From: JAGLON01 sp041394985
GTDB lineage: Bacteria; Zixibacteria; MSB-5A5; GN15; JAAZOE01
Direction of reading: 5' to 3'
Assembly: GCA_041394985.1 (NCBI GenBank)
Contig: JAWLBI010000001.1
Location: 3,038,001-3,102,000, forward strand
Length of the DNA: 64,000 nt
The translations under genes were made by a program, and so were the position numbers. Of the stretch, positions 36,767 through 44,522 are shown in pieces; position 1 is the first letter of the stretch, and each line of letters starts with the position of its first letter. The notes under the pieces are model-generated. The model was not told the DNA's origin. It saw nothing but the letters and a program-made list of their open reading frames with translations, and ran no database searches.

Positions 36767-37198
36767 CTATTTGAATTTTGCTTCATAAGCAGATTTGGTT
36801 GTATCTCTTGGAACCACAACTTCTACTTCCCAAAGCTCCTCTATATTCGAAGATCCAACAACATAAACATAATTTGGTCTCTCTCCTGTTAATGAGTCTG
36901 GATGGCCATAACTATATGAACTTATTTCTAAGTCACCTTCTAAATAGCCACCATTATCATTGTCTTCGCGAATGTAGTGTGTTCCATTTTGGTCAAATTT
37001 AAGTTCGTATCTTTTTTCTAAAAAAGGAATTGCAAAAGCCAGTGCTCTTTTTTCGAGAATGCTATCTTCAATTTTCTGATTTGGAACTTCTGGCTTATGT
37101 GCACAAGTAACAATTAGTGTGGCAATTACACTAAGCCAAAATGCATTCGCCACAGATTTCGCCACTTTTCGCCAAAGAGAATTATTTAATTCTTCCAT
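36767..37198 (-). CDS. Small membrane-anchored or lipoprotein-like protein
   Basis: 143 residues from ATG 37198 (MEELNNSLWRKVAKSVANAF). A hydrophobic helix is followed by IVTCAHK, which could be a lipobox. The mature part is acidic with a motif YVVGSSNIEELWEVEVVVP of unknown type. It is a single gene downstream of the Rrf2 regulator on the same strand, 82 nt apart, and may be regulated with it. Confidence 0.5.
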   Translation of the reverse strand: MEELNNSLWRKVAKSVANAFWLSVIATLIVTCAHKPEVPNQKIEDSILEKRALAFAIPFLEKRYELKFDQNGTHYIREDNDNGGYLEGDLEISSYSYGHPDSLTGERPNYVYVVGSSNIEELWEVEVVVPRDTTKSAYEAKFK

Positions 37199-37280
37199 AA
37201 TGAATTTAGAGATAATATCATAAGAAAGTTGTAGTTCTTTGATATTTACACAACAACTAAATCGTTGGACAGACTCTCCT

Positions 37281-37700
37281 TTATTTCCTCTTCCCTTTTC
37301 CTTTTGTCTTTCCTGCAAGAGTTTTAAGCGTTACTTTGCTCAATTCATCCTTCATTGCATCCTGAGTTTTACCAAAAGCCTGAAGTGTCAACTCACCTAC
37401 TCCATCAGGAACGACACTTTGCTCTACTAAATAGTCATAGAAGAAAAGATTATTCTGCATGCATTCGATAATATGCAAAAGAGAGATATCCTCGGGCGCG
37501 ACTGCCAGTTGAACACCGCCGCCATATCCCCTTGTTGATCTTACTAAACCATGATTTGACAGATTACTTAAAATCTGAGGTAAAAACTTTCCCGGAATAC
37601 TCTTCGCATTAGAGATTTCTTCTGCTGTAGAGGAATAGTCTTTACAGCTCGCAAGCTCAACTAATGCTTCAATGGCATATAAGGTACGATTATTTATCAC
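37281..37700 (-). CDS. Rrf2-family transcriptional regulator
   Basis: 139 residues. The winged helix begins NNRTLYAIEALVELASC, with recognition region AEEISNAKSIPGKFLPQILS and GLVRSTRGYGGGVQLA, all standard for Rrf2. The three iron-sulphur cysteines of IscR/NsrR are not present in the usual spacing, so a different signal, or none, is likely. The start is GTG 37700 with GGAG eight nt upstream. The C-terminus is Lys/Gly-rich (KGKGKRK). It is divergent from the YkgJ-family gene, which it may control. Confidence 0.85.
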   Translation of the reverse strand: MINNRTLYAIEALVELASCKDYSSTAEEISNAKSIPGKFLPQILSNLSNHGLVRSTRGYGGGVQLAVAPEDISLLHIIECMQNNLFFYDYLVEQSVVPDGVGELTLQAFGKTQDAMKDELSKVTLKTLAGKTKGKGKRK

Positions 37701-37838
37701 GTCCAGTGCTCCTTAGTGTTTTGCTTTCGTAAAAATAACTTACGATAAATCGAGTGGCGAAACAAGTATATTATATCCCTTTATATTTGACCTTTAATTA
37801 GGCACAATATTTTAATTGGCTCCTCATTTCACACATCC

Positions 37839-38603
37839 ATGAAGATTGGCGAACCTAAAGCATACTTTGATTCTCTTGATGAAGAAGCACGTAATGCGAT
37901 AATTGAGCGTGTAGGAAGTATAAATAACTTCCTTGGACCTAACGACACATTTAAGTTTTCATGTAAAAGGCATGGCGATTGTTGCACCAATAGGGACAAT
38001 AACCCAATTCTTTGCACTCCATATGATGCTTTCAGAATGCAGACTCAATTAGGAATTAACTCACACGAGTTTAAGAAATACTTTGCTGATTTGGTATTGG
38101 CATCTGAGCCTGAATTTCCTGTTATGCTACTAAGTTCTCCCAAAGTAAATGATCATTTGGACCAATGCGTTTTTCTTGACAATAAAGCATGCAGAGTCTA
38201 TGAAGCGCGCCCGCTAGTTTGCCGGCTTTACCCACTAGGCAGGATATTGGACCAAAACATGACATCATATTTTTTCAAAGTCAATACTAACAAAAACTGT
38301 GGACTGGGTAATGATCCCTCCTACACAATTGACGAATGGATAAAGAAGACAAACTCAAAATCATATTTAGACTGGAGTGAGAAATTCTACAAACTATTAA
38401 TGGAAATCGACCTTTCAAAATACCAAGGTATGCCAGACAAATTCAAATCTACTCTCGCTACACTTCTATATGATAATACAATTAAAGATCGCATTCCGTC
38501 GAACGAAGACAAAAACTCAGGGAATCACAATAAAAAACAAGAATTCGGCCCAAATTTTAATTTAGAAGCAACAAAACTATTCATTGATAAATATCTTAAG
38601 TAA
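37839..38603 (+). CDS. YkgJ-family cysteine-cluster protein
   Basis: 254 residues. CKRHGDCCTN followed by CTPYDAFRMQ, QCVFLDNKACRVYEARP and CRLYPLG form the CxBxCC/YkgJ zinc-or-iron cluster signature of this family, which is broadly spread in bacteria and archaea. The family is proposed to bind zinc or Fe-S, with no firmly known reaction. An AATATTTTAAT box is centred about 28 nt before ATG 37839, with no SD. The gene is divergent from Rrf2. Confidence 0.85.
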   Translation: MKIGEPKAYFDSLDEEARNAIIERVGSINNFLGPNDTFKFSCKRHGDCCTNRDNNPILCTPYDAFRMQTQLGINSHEFKKYFADLVLASEPEFPVMLLSSPKVNDHLDQCVFLDNKACRVYEARPLVCRLYPLGRILDQNMTSYFFKVNTNKNCGLGNDPSYTIDEWIKKTNSKSYLDWSEKFYKLLMEIDLSKYQGMPDKFKSTLATLLYDNTIKDRIPSNEDKNSGNHNKKQEFGPNFNLEATKLFIDKYLK

Positions 38604-38604
38604 A

Positions 38605-38630
38605 AAACTGTCGGAATATTGGACAGTTTC
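38605..38630 (+). terminator. Weak terminator hairpin
   Basis: AAACTGTC and GACAGTTT form an eight-pair stem with a nine-base loop directly after the YkgJ gene stop; the stem is only half GC and the T run is short. Confidence 0.4.
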
Positions 38631-38837
38631 GTAGAATATTCTAATCGCATGATATTCAATAGAATGCGAACATATTTTAAGAAAACTCATAAGACAACAA
38701 TTCGGATATCTTAACAATTACTATCATATAATTGTATAATGTGACCGATAAGTTGTTGAAAATCAACAACGATTTCACACGGCAGGATTTTTGCTTCGCA
38801 TACTTGTATTACTTCTTTCTCTGGAGGGCAAAATCAA

Positions 38838-39455
38838 ATGAGGTTACTTCTCACTACCTTTTTGGGGCTAAGTCTTCTTATTAGCAATATCTCAGCACAA
38901 TCACTAATGAATTTAATCCAATGGCAAGAATCTGACGGTGGCAATGGCCATTGGTATGCGATTATGTCAGAGCAATATCACTGGAGTGATGCAGTGTCAG
39001 CTGCGGCAACACTTGCAAGTATTGAAGGGCGCGAAGCGCATCTGGCAACAATTACCTCATACAATGAAAACCAATTCATATTTGAAAACCTTGTATATAA
39101 TTCAATGGCTCCGTTATATGGGGATCAAGCCTGGCTTGGCGGATATGATGCAGGCGGCGGAAACTGGCAATGGATTACAGACGAAAGCTTTGATTACACT
39201 AACTGGGCACCAGATGAGCCAAATAATCCCGGAAGCGAGCTTTCCATGTCAATGTGGGATCTTGATACAGATCCAGAAAAACCAAATCAAGTTCCTGGAA
39301 TGTGGAATAATTCCCTGGCTGATGATAGAGATTGGTGGTCAATAGTTGAATGGGAACAAGGACCAGACCAGCATCCTCCGACAATTCCCGAGCCTTCAAC
39401 AATATTACTATTGGCAATTGGACTTGGAACACTTGGATTAAAAAAACTGACCTAA
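38838..39455 (+). CDS. Exported C-type-lectin-like protein with PEP-CTERM tail
   Basis: 205 residues: signal peptide (~21, ending ISAQ), a C-type-lectin-like domain (HWYAIMSEQYHWSDAVSAA, WITDESFDYTNWAPDEPNNP, WWSIVEWEQG) and a C-terminal PEP-CTERM motif, IPEPSTILLLAIGLG followed by a short basic end. PEP-CTERM tails are recognised by exosortases in bacteria that make extracellular polysaccharide. CTGGAGGG precedes the ATG. No exosortase gene lies in this window, so processing would rely on a chromosomal enzyme. Confidence 0.85.
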   Translation: MRLLLTTFLGLSLLISNISAQSLMNLIQWQESDGGNGHWYAIMSEQYHWSDAVSAAATLASIEGREAHLATITSYNENQFIFENLVYNSMAPLYGDQAWLGGYDAGGGNWQWITDESFDYTNWAPDEPNNPGSELSMSMWDLDTDPEKPNQVPGMWNNSLADDRDWWSIVEWEQGPDQHPPTIPEPSTILLLAIGLGTLGLKKLT

Positions 39456-39464
39456 CAGTAGGAT

Positions 39465-39719
39465 TTATTCTTTATAAACGCGGCTTCTCTTATCAAGCAC
39501 TTCGACAAGAAGCTTTTGCTTCACAATATCGACGCTAATCAGTGCTCTATACTGACCAATTCTAAGTTTGTAACAGTCTTTGCCTTCAAAGTGCCGTAGA
39601 TATCGGAATGGTTGAATAGCGACTTGATCTAATTTGCCTATTATTCTACTCGCATCTTATTCTGGCAACTTTTTAAGAATTTTCAATGACCAAGGATTCC
39701 ATTCTATTGTAAAGGTCAT
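39465..39719 (-). pseudogene. RelE/ParE-type toxin gene broken by a stop codon
   Basis: On the minus strand an 84-codon frame begins with ATG overlapping the antitoxin stop (ATGA) and reads MTFTIEWNPWSLKILKKLPE, a TAA at 39657-39659, then DASRIIGKLDQVAIQPFRYL, RHFEGKDCYKLRIGQYRALI and VEVLDKRSRVYKE. This is the classic RelE-like toxin sequence interrupted by a single nonsense codon after residue 20. The remainder is intact, so the change is recent, an assembly error, or a read-through case. Confidence 0.85.
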
Positions 39720-39916
39720 TTACATAAAATCATCTTCTCAACCTCCTCTAGGCTAACATACTCTTCCCGAGGAGTATTCCGCGCTTCTTCAAGTGCCTTT
39801 TCTGCCCATTCAGTAAGTTCGCATTCGTCGTCAAATACTGCATTCTTTAACAATTCTACATCTCGCTTTAGCTTCTCAAAATCACCTGCTTTTACTTTAA
39901 TCATTTCGCTTGTCAT
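39716..39916 (-). CDS. Type II antitoxin of RelE-like pair
   Basis: 66 residues, mostly helical and acidic (KVKAGDFEKLKRDVELLKNA, TEWAEKALEEARNTPREEYV), with the length and end-to-start ATGA overlap expected of an antitoxin upstream of a RelE/ParE toxin. An N-terminal DNA-binding region is short, as in small archaeal and bacterial antitoxins. A TATA-like AATATATAAAC box is centred 26 nt upstream of the ATG. Confidence 0.75.
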   Translation of the reverse strand: MTSEMIKVKAGDFEKLKRDVELLKNAVFDDECELTEWAEKALEEARNTPREEYVSLEEVEKMILCK

Positions 39917-39936
39917 AGATTATTTGATTCACACAT

Positions 39937-39947
39937 GTTTATATATT
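39937..39947 (-). promoter_or_regulatory. TATA-like box before the antitoxin gene
   Basis: On the minus strand an A-rich GAAAAA is followed by TATATAAAC, centred 26 nt before ATG 39916. The A-rich element directly upstream resembles an archaeal BRE. Confidence 0.4.
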
Positions 39948-40044
39948 TTTCTCACTACCTAGAAATTCAGCACAGCCTCGACTAAGAACCTCAGTTCAAT
40001 ACAAATTCATAGACACGGCCTTTATAAATCTTTTGCCTCGTATT

Positions 40045-40068
40045 GTTGTGCCTAAAAAGTGGCACAAC
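40045..40068. promoter_or_regulatory. Palindromic operator candidate
   Basis: GTTGTGCC and GGCACAAC are perfect inverse complements around an 8-bp spacer. The site abuts the TATA-like box at 40069 and would control the five-gene cluster beginning at 40100. Confidence 0.6.
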
Positions 40069-40077
40069 TTTTAAATA
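40069..40077 (+). promoter_or_regulatory. TATA-like box before coiled-coil gene
   Basis: TTTTAAATA is centred ~27 nt before ATG 40100, which has no SD. No -35-like sequence fits 17 bp upstream. Confidence 0.4.
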
Positions 40078-40099
40078 TGTCATTTTCTTTGAGCATATC

Positions 40100-40324
40100 A
40101 TGGACAGTAATTCTATCGAAAACAGCAAAATGTCAATCATGCTTCTAAAAGAATCTCTTTGGAAAGTCGAGGACCGACTGAATGTAATTCTTGAATCAAT
40201 TGCAGATCATGAAGCTGAAATTATAAGACTGAAACAGCACTCACAACTTAGCTCTGAAAGGCTCGGAAAAATCGAGGCGAGATTAGGAAATAAACTAAAT
40301 ATAAGAAGACAAAATGACAGATGA
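40100..40324 (+). CDS. Short coiled-coil protein
   Basis: 74 residues from ATG 40100 (MDSNSIENSKMSIMLLKESL). Nearly all is helical with heptad-like leucines and a basic C-terminus (IRRQNDR). Not recognised. Its last codons overlap the start of the next gene (ATG 40314), so the two are translationally linked. It opens the cluster behind the palindrome and TATA-like box. Confidence 0.55.
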   Translation: MDSNSIENSKMSIMLLKESLWKVEDRLNVILESIADHEAEIIRLKQHSQLSSERLGKIEARLGNKLNIRRQNDR

Positions 40325-40643
40325 GTATATCGAGACAAAAATAAAGAATGTATCAATAGAGGATATTGGTTCAGGTTTTTACACTCTAAGAATTGGCGAG
40401 GAAATAACACATCTTGAAATTAAAGCAATTCGCAAAATCACAAACTCACAAAAAACTGACAACCTAGCGGGAGTTGACTACAAATACATTATTGAATCAA
40501 CCGAGGGCAAAATCCTTGTTGTAAATTCATGGGTTCTATGGAAGAAAATAGCAGCCGTTCTAAAAGAGGCCGGAAAGATTAGAGTCGCACTTCGGCTGCA
40601 ACATACAGGGTTTGAACAATACTCTGTGAACCTATTACCATAA
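40314..40643 (+). CDS. Unknown protein, possible ssDNA-binding-like fold
   Basis: 109 residues, mixed beta then helix: IEDIGSGFYTLRIGEEITHL, YKYIIESTEGKILVVNSWVLW and a terminal beta segment. The pattern of five strands with one helix is suggestive of an OB or similar small fold, and the neighbours are plasmid/virus-like, but this is only a guess. It overlaps the coiled-coil gene by 11 nt and precedes the methylase-like gene by 32 nt. Confidence 0.5.
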   Translation: MTDEYIETKIKNVSIEDIGSGFYTLRIGEEITHLEIKAIRKITNSQKTDNLAGVDYKYIIESTEGKILVVNSWVLWKKIAAVLKEAGKIRVALRLQHTGFEQYSVNLLP

Positions 40644-40675
40644 TTCTGAGCCCGAATTAAAGGATAAAAAACAAA

Positions 40676-41341
40676 ATGGACCAGTCAGTGAGAACTATGC
40701 TCGAGCGCTTGTATAGACTATTTGAAGCCAGATTCAATAATACTCGAGAGTCCTGGAACCACTTTCTAGAATTTATTGCTGTTGATAATAAGCCTACGCT
40801 CTACAAACAATTACATCACAAGTTTGAATGGCTTTTTAATGACCTGAGTCTATGCAAATCAATACTCAATATATATGATCCCAAAATCCTTAATGGCGAC
40901 TTCTATGATCATTTAGGCGATATGTATCTGGAAAAATTCGGAGAAAGCATAGATTCAAAGACCAGAGACAAAATCCGCCCACTAGAAGGCATTGAAAACG
41001 AATTAAACAAAGCTCGCGTTCCAAGAACTGACAAAAACATAAAGATCCTTGATCCTTCGTGTGGCACAGGTCGATTATTACTTGCGGCGCATAAATTAGC
41101 ACCAAATGCTTCTTATTTTGGTGTTGAAAGCGATATAAATCTATTTCGAATAGCAATTACTAATTTTTCAATTCATTCAATAGAGGGATATTTCCTGCTT
41201 GCAGAAAACTTTAAGCATGAAATCGATATTGCAAAGGCAAAAGGACAGTATAATTGGCGATTTGCAAACAACTGGAACTCTCATACTCACAAATTAAAAC
41301 CCGTTTCGGGGCAAAACAAAGCCGCCCTAGAAGTACTTTAA
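40676..41341 (+). CDS. Methyltransferase-like protein without catalytic motif IV
   Basis: 221 residues. LDPSCGTGRLLLAAHKLAP (from ~residue 125) is motif I of an N6-adenine DNA methyltransferase, with a following acidic residue (YFGVESDINLF) that would bind the SAM ribose. The N-terminal helical region is like that of type I M or N-6 MTase proteins. However no NPPY/F/W motif IV is visible, and the chain ends where it should occur. It may bind SAM but not methylate, or be a degenerate gene kept for another role. The next gene follows after 2 nt. Confidence 0.6.
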   Translation: MDQSVRTMLERLYRLFEARFNNTRESWNHFLEFIAVDNKPTLYKQLHHKFEWLFNDLSLCKSILNIYDPKILNGDFYDHLGDMYLEKFGESIDSKTRDKIRPLEGIENELNKARVPRTDKNIKILDPSCGTGRLLLAAHKLAPNASYFGVESDINLFRIAITNFSIHSIEGYFLLAENFKHEIDIAKAKGQYNWRFANNWNSHTHKLKPVSGQNKAALEVL

Positions 41342-41343
41342 AA

Positions 41344-41610
41344 ATGTCAAAAAGACTACGAATACCCAGGTGGAATGATGTGCTAATTGAGATTTATAAA
41401 AACCAAAATAGATACAGATACTGCGAGAAACTCTATAAAATTCTCAAATGCTCACGAACTCATGTGCGAGAGATAATTAGACTACTTGCCAAATACAAAC
41501 TCATTGTTATAGTTCCGGCAAAAAAGATAAAGACTCTTATTCTAACACGAAAAGGAAAACGACTAATTGAGCCACTTATGCAAATACGCTCTGAGATACG
41601 ACGCGATTAG
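41344..41610 (+). CDS. Small winged-helix DNA-binding protein
   Basis: 88 residues from ATG 41344 (MSKRLRIPRWNDVLIEIYKN). A helix-turn-helix unit (ILKCSRTHVREIIRLLAKYK) is followed by a two-strand wing (LIVIVPAKKIKTLILTRKGKR), the shape of MarR/ArsR-like or archaeal viral wHTH proteins. It probably regulates the cluster, perhaps through the 40045 palindrome. No SD precedes the ATG. Confidence 0.7.
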   Translation: MSKRLRIPRWNDVLIEIYKNQNRYRYCEKLYKILKCSRTHVREIIRLLAKYKLIVIVPAKKIKTLILTRKGKRLIEPLMQIRSEIRRD

Positions 41611-41620
41611 CTATATCATA

Positions 41621-41995
41621 ATGAAAAAAGAGGATGAAATTGACACTGAAATTGAAGAATTTATACGACTTCCTAAAAAGAATCTTGTGAGTCGCGTTGA
41701 GTGGCTTGAAACACAAATTAGTACTCGGAGAAGACTAAGCGATGAGTCCATTGCAAAACTAAATACTCAGCAATTTCTTCTTGAAGAAAGAATTAAAACA
41801 CTGCGATACACTCAAGGAAATGAGAGGGTGACTGGTATTAGAAAAGACTTTCAAATCCAGCATCAAATTCTTGAAATCTACAAGTTAAACGAAATTCTCG
41901 CCTGCTTTAAGGATGTTTCATACTTTCAATTCCGAATTCAGGATGCCCAGGAAGAATTGAATAAGCAAAATCAAAGGCTAAAGCTGTTGGACTAG
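41621..41995 (+). CDS. Coiled-coil protein
   Basis: 124 residues from ATG 41621. Long amphipathic helices (KNLVSRVEWLETQISTRRRL, DAQEELNKQNQRLKLLD) and no motif. Not recognised. It ends the coiled-coil/methylase-like/winged-helix cluster and is convergent with the SIR2-TPR gene. Confidence 0.5.
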   Translation: MKKEDEIDTEIEEFIRLPKKNLVSRVEWLETQISTRRRLSDESIAKLNTQQFLLEERIKTLRYTQGNERVTGIRKDFQIQHQILEIYKLNEILACFKDVSYFQFRIQDAQEELNKQNQRLKLLD

Positions 41996-42049
41996 AGTCG
42001 CCTTGATTATAGAAATTGAAAACCAAGAAGAAATATAAAATATTATAAT

Positions 42050-43900
42050 TTATGCACTAGCAAAACAAGATTGGATCATTTTAATCCATTCCATGCGGGA
42101 GGACGATCGACCAAAATAGGTAGAGCGTCTAGCCAGTTTTTCAGCAGATCTAAAACATGTTGATGCCAATTTATTGCCAGTCATTTTATACGCATAAGCT
42201 AAATCGTATTTTATGCGGATTTCAGTAATATTATCCGTGACCTCAGTTGCTAGTACCAGTGCTTTTTTTAATAGAATAATACTTTCAGGATATTTGCGAC
42301 ATTGTATTTTCACTTCTGCCAAATTCAAATTCCCTCGAGCAAGGGCGGCATGACTGGAGGTATGCTTATATTTCAAATCAAGACTCTTGGTCAATAATTT
42401 TTCCGCTTTGGTGTAATTCCCAATATCTGCATAGACTAGCCCTAGGTTATTCAGAGAGTATGCCATACCAATTAAATCACCCAATTCCATAAAGATATTT
42501 TGGGCTTTTTTGTGACAAAGTATCGAACGATTTAAATTTTCCATTGCCCTGAATACATTTCCCATATTATCATAGTTCTTTGCTATTCGTTTTTTGAAAT
42601 CAATCTTTTTAGCCCAATAAGTACTTTTTTTAATTAATTTTAGTGCATCTTTGTACTTCCCTTTTTCATAATTCATTGCTCCCATATTCCCTAATATTTC
42701 GCTATAAATATCAGGGTGTACATTTCGAGAACGTCTACATATTAACTCGGCTTTTGCGCAGTACTTAAAAGATTCACTAGGGTCTTTTCGCTTGTAACAT
42801 AGGCCTTTTATATTAAATGCCTGGGCTTGAATAATATCCGTTGCATTCGACATTGCAATTATTGTATCCATTAACTTATCAGCAATACTTGTTTTTCCCA
42901 AATGCATGCATAGCATACCTATGGCATATATCAGCATAATACTATCGCAAGAATCCGCCCATTGTTTGAAAAAGGAAGCCGCTGTTAAGTTTAAGTTAAT
43001 AGCGTTTTTCTGGGGTAATATGTATTTTTTATTAAATACATGCCTATGTAGGTCTTTTAGAAATTGATTAACATCACCGTATGCAATGGTTGATATGGCT
43101 TTAATCTCATCATTTTTACATACGTTAGAAGAGTTATTATGTGCTAACCATGTAATCTTAGTGGCAGAAGAAGCATTATTTTTAATCTCGTGCAGCAAAT
43201 CATAGTCATTTCCACTATAGCCTAGTACTAAAACATCGCGTTTTCCCATTATACGTTTAATTGCGCGCCTTAAATCTCTATGAATCGGATGCCCTATTTG
43301 CGATAGCGTTGCCTTTATTGTGTATGGTGCACATATTGATCCATGATATTTTAATATATCCACTTGATTTGTGGTTCGACTTTCAAAGTTCTTAATATAT
43401 CTCTGGAAGGAATTAACATGCCTATATTTCGTCGTACAAGCATAAATTTGATATTGAATATTCATTTGCTGTAGTGCATTCTCTATATAGGTATCATAAT
43501 TGCAAGTAGTAATGCGTATATTGGGATATTGATGTGCCATATTAGCGATAATGTAGTGGTTATCATTTGGATATCCCCAGTTCATAATCTCTAAAGTCTT
43601 AAAAAGTTTATTCCCAAACTGCATATGTAACCAATCTAGAGCAACTTCTGGCTTGACCCACAAATCGCTTGGCGTATCACAACCAAGAAAGTAATTAGAG
43701 AGATCATTCCTGATTTTATTATTTATTTCTCTGCGGGTGAAAAGACTGTCTACTATTGCTACTAGTAGTTCGTCACGAAAAGAATTCCAAGATGGTGCGC
43801 CAGCAGGAAGTCCAATTGATATTCCAGCTCCTAATATGAAAGTTATTGGGTTGCCTTGTTTTATTATATGTGCATATTGACTCAATATATTTGTTTTCAT
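42050..43900 (-). CDS. SIR2-TPR protein, probable anti-phage NADase
   Basis: 616 residues. SIR2-like domain first: FILGAGISIGLPAGAPSW (Rossmann Gly-rich motif, residues ~21-38), TTCNYDTYIE (Asn134) and LKYHGSIC (catalytic His186). From ~330 to the end are tetratricopeptide repeats (NIKGLCYKRKDPSESFKYCA, NLGLVYADIGNYTKAEKLL). SIR2 proteins with TPR or similar sensor arrays are known anti-phage NAD hydrolases. Nearby are a HerA-like ATPase and a toxin-antitoxin pair. NADase activity is inferred from the Asn/His pair. Confidence 0.8.
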   Translation of the reverse strand: MKTNILSQYAHIIKQGNPITFILGAGISIGLPAGAPSWNSFRDELLVAIVDSLFTRREINNKIRNDLSNYFLGCDTPSDLWVKPEVALDWLHMQFGNKLFKTLEIMNWGYPNDNHYIIANMAHQYPNIRITTCNYDTYIENALQQMNIQYQIYACTTKYRHVNSFQRYIKNFESRTTNQVDILKYHGSICAPYTIKATLSQIGHPIHRDLRRAIKRIMGKRDVLVLGYSGNDYDLLHEIKNNASSATKITWLAHNNSSNVCKNDEIKAISTIAYGDVNQFLKDLHRHVFNKKYILPQKNAINLNLTAASFFKQWADSCDSIMLIYAIGMLCMHLGKTSIADKLMDTIIAMSNATDIIQAQAFNIKGLCYKRKDPSESFKYCAKAELICRRSRNVHPDIYSEILGNMGAMNYEKGKYKDALKLIKKSTYWAKKIDFKKRIAKNYDNMGNVFRAMENLNRSILCHKKAQNIFMELGDLIGMAYSLNNLGLVYADIGNYTKAEKLLTKSLDLKYKHTSSHAALARGNLNLAEVKIQCRKYPESIILLKKALVLATEVTDNITEIRIKYDLAYAYKMTGNKLASTCFRSAEKLARRSTYFGRSSSRMEWIKMIQSCFASA

Positions 43901-44031
43901 TGGAAATCCACAAGATTTATATATATCATATGTCTTTTTTTATCTGATTCGTATTCAATTAAACCATGCATGGTTCTATAGATATGCGCCTAATATCAAT
44001 TCCATGCATATATCTTATTATATATACGCTA

Positions 44032-44385
44032 ATGAACAAGTCTCTAATAATAATTAATCAGCTAGAGAAGAATTTAATAAGTGGTTACAAGATTGGTAAG
44101 GCAGTCGTGTATGCAGGATATACAATCATGGAAGATTGTGATGCGGGATTTAGCATTGGATACGCGTGCAATATAACTGCAAAGTGGCTCGGAGCAGAAT
44201 ATAATGCCACAAGAATAAAGCGAAGTAACCACTGGCCATACACCGGATTTGTAAAGGGAAACGCTCATAAATGGGTACCAATATCAAAGGTCGAACTTCT
44301 TAAAATATTAGATACCTACAATCAATCGCTTCAATACTTTGTTCATGCAATGCTATCTCAAGCAATACGCTATGATATTGACTAG
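44032..44385 (+). CDS. Small unknown protein
   Basis: 117 residues from ATG 44032 (MNKSLIIINQLEKNLISGYK). No signal or membrane segment and no family seen; composition is consistent with coding (AVVYAGYTIMEDCDAGFSI). It lies between the SIR2-TPR and HerA-like genes on the HerA strand, 137 nt before that gene. Its link to either is unproven. Confidence 0.5.
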   Translation: MNKSLIIINQLEKNLISGYKIGKAVVYAGYTIMEDCDAGFSIGYACNITAKWLGAEYNATRIKRSNHWPYTGFVKGNAHKWVPISKVELLKILDTYNQSLQYFVHAMLSQAIRYDID

Positions 44386-44493
44386 AATGAAAATCAATTA
44401 CCCATAATCTGGGTTCATTAACCTCTTGTACGATAGAGATATTCGGCTTAGCGAATCTTTCAATATCAGAACAACCTAAAGTCAGCCCCAAAG

Positions 44494-44500
44494 TATTTAT
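44494..44500 (+). promoter_or_regulatory. TATA-like box before HerA-like gene
   Basis: TATTTAT is centred 26 nt before ATG 44523, preceded by CCAAAG; no SD or -35-like hexamer is evident. Confidence 0.35.
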
Positions 44501-44522
44501 CACACAGGATTCTATATCTACT

